Origin: Clarkia xantiana subsp. parviflora
Lineage: Eukaryota > Streptophyta > Magnoliopsida > Myrtales > Onagraceae
DNA: 64,000 nucleotides
Direction: 5' to 3'
NCBI GenBank assembly: GCA_036873135.1
Contig: JAPTYO010000026.1
Coordinates: 910,001-974,000, forward strand
Every line of letters begins with the position of its first letter. The stretch's first letter is position 1. A program made the position numbers and the translations under genes. Shown one piece after another: positions 59,854 to 64,000 of this stretch. Below the pieces are notes generated by a model. It saw only the letters and a list, made by a program, of their open reading frames with translations, was not told the DNA's origin and did not search any database.

Positions 59854-62520
59854 ATGAGTAAGCCTTCTCCCTCTACGGCTCCCCGAGGCGGTTTTTCTTC
59901 CAGGGCTCCTTTAGTTTTTTACACCCACGAGGAATCTTTTATGGGAAAGCGATTTCCTCATCCGGACTTGAGCCCTGACTATATTCCCACGGTGTTTGAT
60001 TCTAAATCGGAGTTAGATGCCGAGATGGAGCCAATCATTGAGGATGAATTGGCTTTCTTACGCGACCCTGTATTCTTGTTTGAGATCTATTGTGAAAATC
60101 TTTTGAGAAGGAAGGGGTTTAGTCTCTATGTTAAGATGGCAGGGCTGGGTAGTTTAGACAAGCCTACTTTCCCCTATTCCATGCCTTATCGCTACAACGG
60201 TAGCTCCGTTACTCCGCCTCCGGATGGGATGGTGACGGTGTAAATTCATCAGATCAAGGCGGGACTGGGCTTCCCCTATTGTGCAGAGCTTCGAGAGCTC
60301 TGTGAGTATTATCGGATCTCCCCTGTTTGTCTTGATCCTTCTGTTATCCGTGCTTGGACCGGATTTAGGGTGCTGTGTCACCGCCAGTTCTAGGCTTATT
60401 CTCTCCGCCAGTTCCGATGCTTCTATCGTATCCAACATGGTGGTGATTCAGGGTTCTATTCCTTGGTGGTCCGTTACCGCTTGCTGACTAAAAAGGGGTT
60501 TTTGAAGCTGGGTGATGCTGGGTGGCACAACAAGCGTCGTTTCATCCTTCCTTTCGAAAGCGACAGTGGCCATTGGAAGAAACACTACTTCTTCATTGAG
60601 GATCGGGGTGTTTCTTGGTCTTTGGACTCCCCCCAAGAGACGGACGAACGTCCTACATTTTCCCAACTTTCGGTGTCTGAGAGGAAAACTTTGAAGCTGA
60701 TATATATTAGGAATACAACGGCTTCCTTTGAGTCAGTGCATCACATCACAGAAGAGGAGTTATTTGCTACGGGGATCTTGTTAGCGCCCCTGCCTCGCCT
60801 TTGGTACGCAAGTCTTTGAGTTTTTAATACTTGTAATTTTACTGCTTTGCCTTGTAGGTTGGTTTCAATATCGGCCTCCCCGGTTTCAGGAGGATGATGA
60901 TGCTGACGGAGATGCCCTTGTGGAGAAGGAGGTTTTGGATGTCCCTCTCCCCCCTTGAAAACTGCCGAACCTCCAGCTGCCGGGTCCGAGGTTTCTAAGG
61001 CTGCTAGCCTTTCGTCGGAGATGAGATTGGTCAGAGCTTCCGGTATGGCGTTGTAGTACTTTCTCTTACTTTTATGTTTGTCCTGTTTTTTTGTTGTACT
61101 CATGCATATTTTCTTTTTGATATTAGGAAGGTCTTCCTCTATCTCTGATGTGCATATCCTGGACAAGATTAAGTCCAAGAGATCTACCTTGGGGGTGGAA
61201 GCCTCTACTTCTAAGGCCCGGAAGATAGCCTCCTTCATCTCTCCTTCCAAGTCCTCCTCTTGCCATAAAGAGAGGGAGGTTGCTGTTGAGGACGTAGTTG
61301 ATGATGGCTCTCCCATCATTCCGGAGGACAGGGGAGTTTCAGATGATACTAACTGGGCTTTGTCTCCTTCCCCCGTCTCCACCCCGAGGCTTGCATCCTC
61401 CAATGACAGATCTCCAGTTCGGAGGCCAAGTATGTGATGATATTCTCATCTTGTATTTATGTATTTCTGTGGCATTGTTGTGTCTTACATTTTTTCTTCT
61501 AGGCGTGATCAAATTACCTTTTATTTGCCCTGAGGATCTCCTCCGTCTCGTTGCTGGCGATGTTAGGGGTAATACGTGGATGCCCTTCCAAACTGCTGAC
61601 TGTCAGGCCTATGACCTGTCTTCCTCTCTTTCTACTCTAGAGATATCCATTCCATTAATGAATGCTATTATCCCCCGGCTGATCGTTCCCTTCCTCCGTC
61701 GGACCTTGGGGAGGTCCATCAATTTGTGAATGCTGCCTTATCCTAGTTCGCTCCAGTGAGTATTTGTATTGATTCTTGCATTGTTTTTATGGGTTTTCGA
61801 ATTCTGAGCCTGTTTTCTTCTTTGTAGGGGATATCTTATGTCTTAACCTTGGCTCACATCTGGTGAATATGGCCAGGGAGAGATATGAGCTTTGGAAGAG
61901 GTTGGGGACGGTTGAGTCTACTCTAAGGAGCACCGAAGAGTTTTTTGGTGATCGGATTTAGGAGCTCAAGGTGTCCGACGTTACCCTTTCCAGCCGCATA
62001 TCTGTCATTCAAAAGAAGCTTGATGATGTTCATGCCCACAAGGCCGATGATGATTTATTGGCTGCGTTGAAGATGAAGAATGCTATCAAACTTGCTCGTG
62101 AAGAAGGTAGTCTATCTGGTCTTGAAGAGGGAAAATCCCTTGGGATTGACGAGGGTTGGTCTCTTGGGATTGAACAGGTAAGTCGATTGGAGTGCGTGAG
62201 TTTCTGGCTTCCAAGGACTTTTCCACCCCTGATGAGCAGCATTGTAGTGGTATCATGACTTCCTTTGGATAGGGCATGATCGAGAAGATCTTCACGCTCG
62301 ATCCTTCCTTTCCCTTCGAACGACTTGGAGAATATGCTAAATTCTCCTCTGGGAAAGTCAAGCACCTGGCTAAACGGGCGGGAAGGGCCAAGGTTACTGC
62401 CGGGCGGGTGTCTCATGACAAGTCTCCGAAGGCGAAGGTGACAGCTTCTGTTAACCTGATCAAGTCTTCCACCTCTTCACATGTTTCTGGCAGAGAAGAT
62501 GATCCCCCCGCCCCCTTGTG
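59854..62520 (+). pseudogene. Antisense intron-containing gene of element E
   Basis: MSKPSPSTAPRGGFSS begins the frame. GMVTV, then IHQIKAGLGFPYCAELRELC and SPVCLDPSVIRAWTGFRVLC match the domain in A and D. TAA at 60241-60243 and a TAG near 60393 interrupt it. WKKHYFFIEDRGVSW, SERKTLKLIYI and EEELFATGILLAPLPRL follow. An intron GTACGCAAG to CTTGTAG (about 60803-60858) sits at the same place as in B. Further exons with likely introns (GTATGTGATG to CTTCTAG near 61430-61502 and others) carry a Ser/Lys-rich linker, a conserved patch (LPFICPEDLLRLVAGD) and a coiled coil (61870-62180). It ends DDPPAPL at 62520. Confidence 0.78.
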
Positions 62521-62929
62521 AAGGGTGGTTGAGATGATGTTCCTTTCTGTTATATACTCCGTCACTATTTATTTTATGTTTTCCTCCCGCTTGTTTTGAA
62601 GAGGTTCTTGTGTGAAGTTGAACTCTGTCTTTACGATTAGATACTCGGGTTTGCACTTCCTTTGTTGTCATACTATTCATTTTAGGTTTTTGTATGTGTG
62701 GACGACTTGGTGTGTGTTTAGTACACCTTTTGTCATCAATATGATGCTTTGTTAGGATGGCCTATCTCTTTTAGGGCTTACATTCCATTTTGATTTCTCT
62801 TGTGAGGTGACCCTGTGGGTTTTATTTCATCTTATTTAAGGTTGGGTTGCTTATATTTGTAAGGCTTACATCCCTTTCCTTTATATTGTCGGGGTGGCCC
62901 TGTGGGTCTTATGTCCCCTTTTTTATTTG
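62521..62929. other. 3' region after the antisense gene of E
   Basis: T- and G-rich non-coding stretch that grades into the repeat (GTGGCCCTGTGGGTCTTATG). Confidence 0.5.
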
Positions 62930-64000
62930 GAATGGCTACCCTCAAGGGTCTTCCCCTTATTATTCGGAAGGGTTGTCCTTATGGATATTCCCTTTTTTCA
63001 TTTGGAAGGGTTGTCCTTGTGGATCTTTCCCTTTTCATTCGAAAGGGTTGTGCTTATGGATCTTCCCCTTTTTCATTCGGAATGGTTGTCCTTATAATAT
63101 TCCCATTTTCGTTTGGTAGGGTTATCCTTATGGATCTTCCCTTTTTCATTCGGAAAGGTTGTCCATATGGATATTCTCATTTTCATTCGGAAGGGTTGTC
63201 CTTGTGGATCTTCCCCTTTTCATTCGGAAGGGTTGTCCTTATGGATCTTCCCATTTTCGTTTGGAAGGGTTTTCCTTATGGATCTTCCCATTTTCGTTCG
63301 GAAGGGTTGTCCTTATGGATCTTCCCATTTTCTATCGGAAGGGTAGTCCTTATGGATCTTCCCCTTTTCATTCCAAAAGGGTTGTCCTTATGGATCTTCC
63401 CTTTTTTATTCGGAAGGGTTGTCCTTATAGTCTTCCCCTTTTCGTTTGGAAGGGTTATCCTTATGGATCTTCCCTTTTTCATTCGGAAGGGTTGTCCTTA
63501 TAGTCTTCCCCTTTTCGTTTGGAAGGGTTATCCTTATGGATCTTCCCTTTTTCATTCGGAAGGGTTGTCCTTATGGATCTTCCCATTTTCATTCGAAAGG
63601 GTTGTCCTTGTGAATCTTCCCCTTTTCATTCGGGAGGGTTGTCCTTATGGATCTTCCCATTTTCGTTTGGAAGGGTTTTCCTTATGGATCTTCCCATTTT
63701 TGTTCGAAAGGGTTGTCCTTATGGATCTTCCCATTTTCGTTCGGAAGGGTTGTCCTTATGGATCTTCACCTTTTCGTTCGGAAGGGTTGTCCTTATGGAT
63801 CTTCCCCTTTTCGTTCGGAAGGGCTGTCCTTGTGGATCTTCCCCATTTCGTTTGGAAGGGTTGTCCTTATAGATCTTCCCCTTTTCGTTCTGAAGGGTTG
63901 TCCTTATGGGTCTTCCCCTTTTCATTCGGAAGGGTTGCCCTTATGGGTCTTCCCCTTTTCAATCGAAAGGGTTGCCCCTATGGGTCTTCCCCTATTCATT
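62930..64000 (+). repeat. Minisatellite of element E (GGAAGGGTTGTCCTTATGGATCTTCC)
   Basis: About 28 units of 37-38 bases with the core GGAAGGGTTGTCCTTATGGA, then TCTTCCCATTTTCGTTC or variants. It continues off the right edge. Open frames through it (both strands) are by-products of the repeat. Confidence 0.92.

Larger units (their letters stand above)
58504..64000 (-). mobile_element. LTR retrotransposon E, minus orientation, right part beyond the window
   Basis: PPT (minus CTAGGGGGAAAA), leader region, antisense gene and minisatellite are in the same order as in B. The sequence next to the PPT matches that of B (TTGACTCTATTTT). gag, pol and the 5' LTR would lie to the right of 64000. Confidence 0.75.

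Noticed and set aside
50023..64000. CRISPR-like arrays (81-base and 37-base repeats)
   Set aside because: Units follow each other directly without unique spacers and drift gradually, as minisatellites do. The context is eukaryotic.
62847..64000. Protein-coding frames with repeated WIFPFSFG-like text
   Set aside because: Several overlapping frames on both strands come from the 37-base repeat and have no unique start or domain.

Overview
The window looks like plant nuclear DNA, not an organelle genome. Its left part is a block of chloroplast-derived DNA (a NUPT) carrying rbcL, accD, psaI, ycf4, cemA and petA in normal plastid order, followed by a displaced antisense piece of rpoC2. Several of these genes are broken, and an 11 kb Ty3/gypsy retrotransposon sits inside cemA. 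The presence of accD and the gene order point to a non-grass plant, most likely a eudicot. The species cannot be read from the sequence.

Layout. 1-20363: plastid-derived DNA, interrupted at 6870-17985 by element A (TSD ATACC). 20364-64000: a nest of Tat-lineage-like LTR elements. Element E (minus orientation, running off the right edge) has its 3' LTR joined directly to the plastid DNA. Element B (20439-57998, minus) is inserted in that LTR. Element C (26710-54092, plus) is inserted in a gag-like gene of B. Element D (29307-49453, plus, TSD TCGAC) is inserted in the gag/protease region of C. A solo LTR of family A (27377-27983, TSD ATCCC) sits in the 5' LTR of C. Nesting is therefore four deep (E, B, C, D).

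The elements share one architecture: LTR, PBS beginning TGGCGCC, gag with a CxxH-type zinc knuckle, protease, reverse transcriptase, RNase H followed by a second RNase H, integrase, a minisatellite block that differs between families, then an antisense intron-containing gene, a polypurine tract and the LTR. The antisense gene encodes a protein that resembles the 'putative gypsy type transposon' plant family in its N-terminal half and ends in a long coiled coil. It is present in A, twice in D, in B, in E and as a remnant in C, and has its own TATA-like box and splice sites. Its function is unknown, and it is the most interesting recurrent item here.

Element D is about 20.1 kb because 8.6 kb (end of gag to past the antisense gene) is tandemly duplicated inside one LTR pair, with a 7-base microhomology at the join. 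The two copies let nonsense mutations be polarised: all are C-to-T type. B and C lack reverse transcriptase and integrase and are non-autonomous or deleted. No coding sequence of an element is intact, so nothing here looks able to transpose by itself. No tRNA, rRNA or CRISPR array was found.
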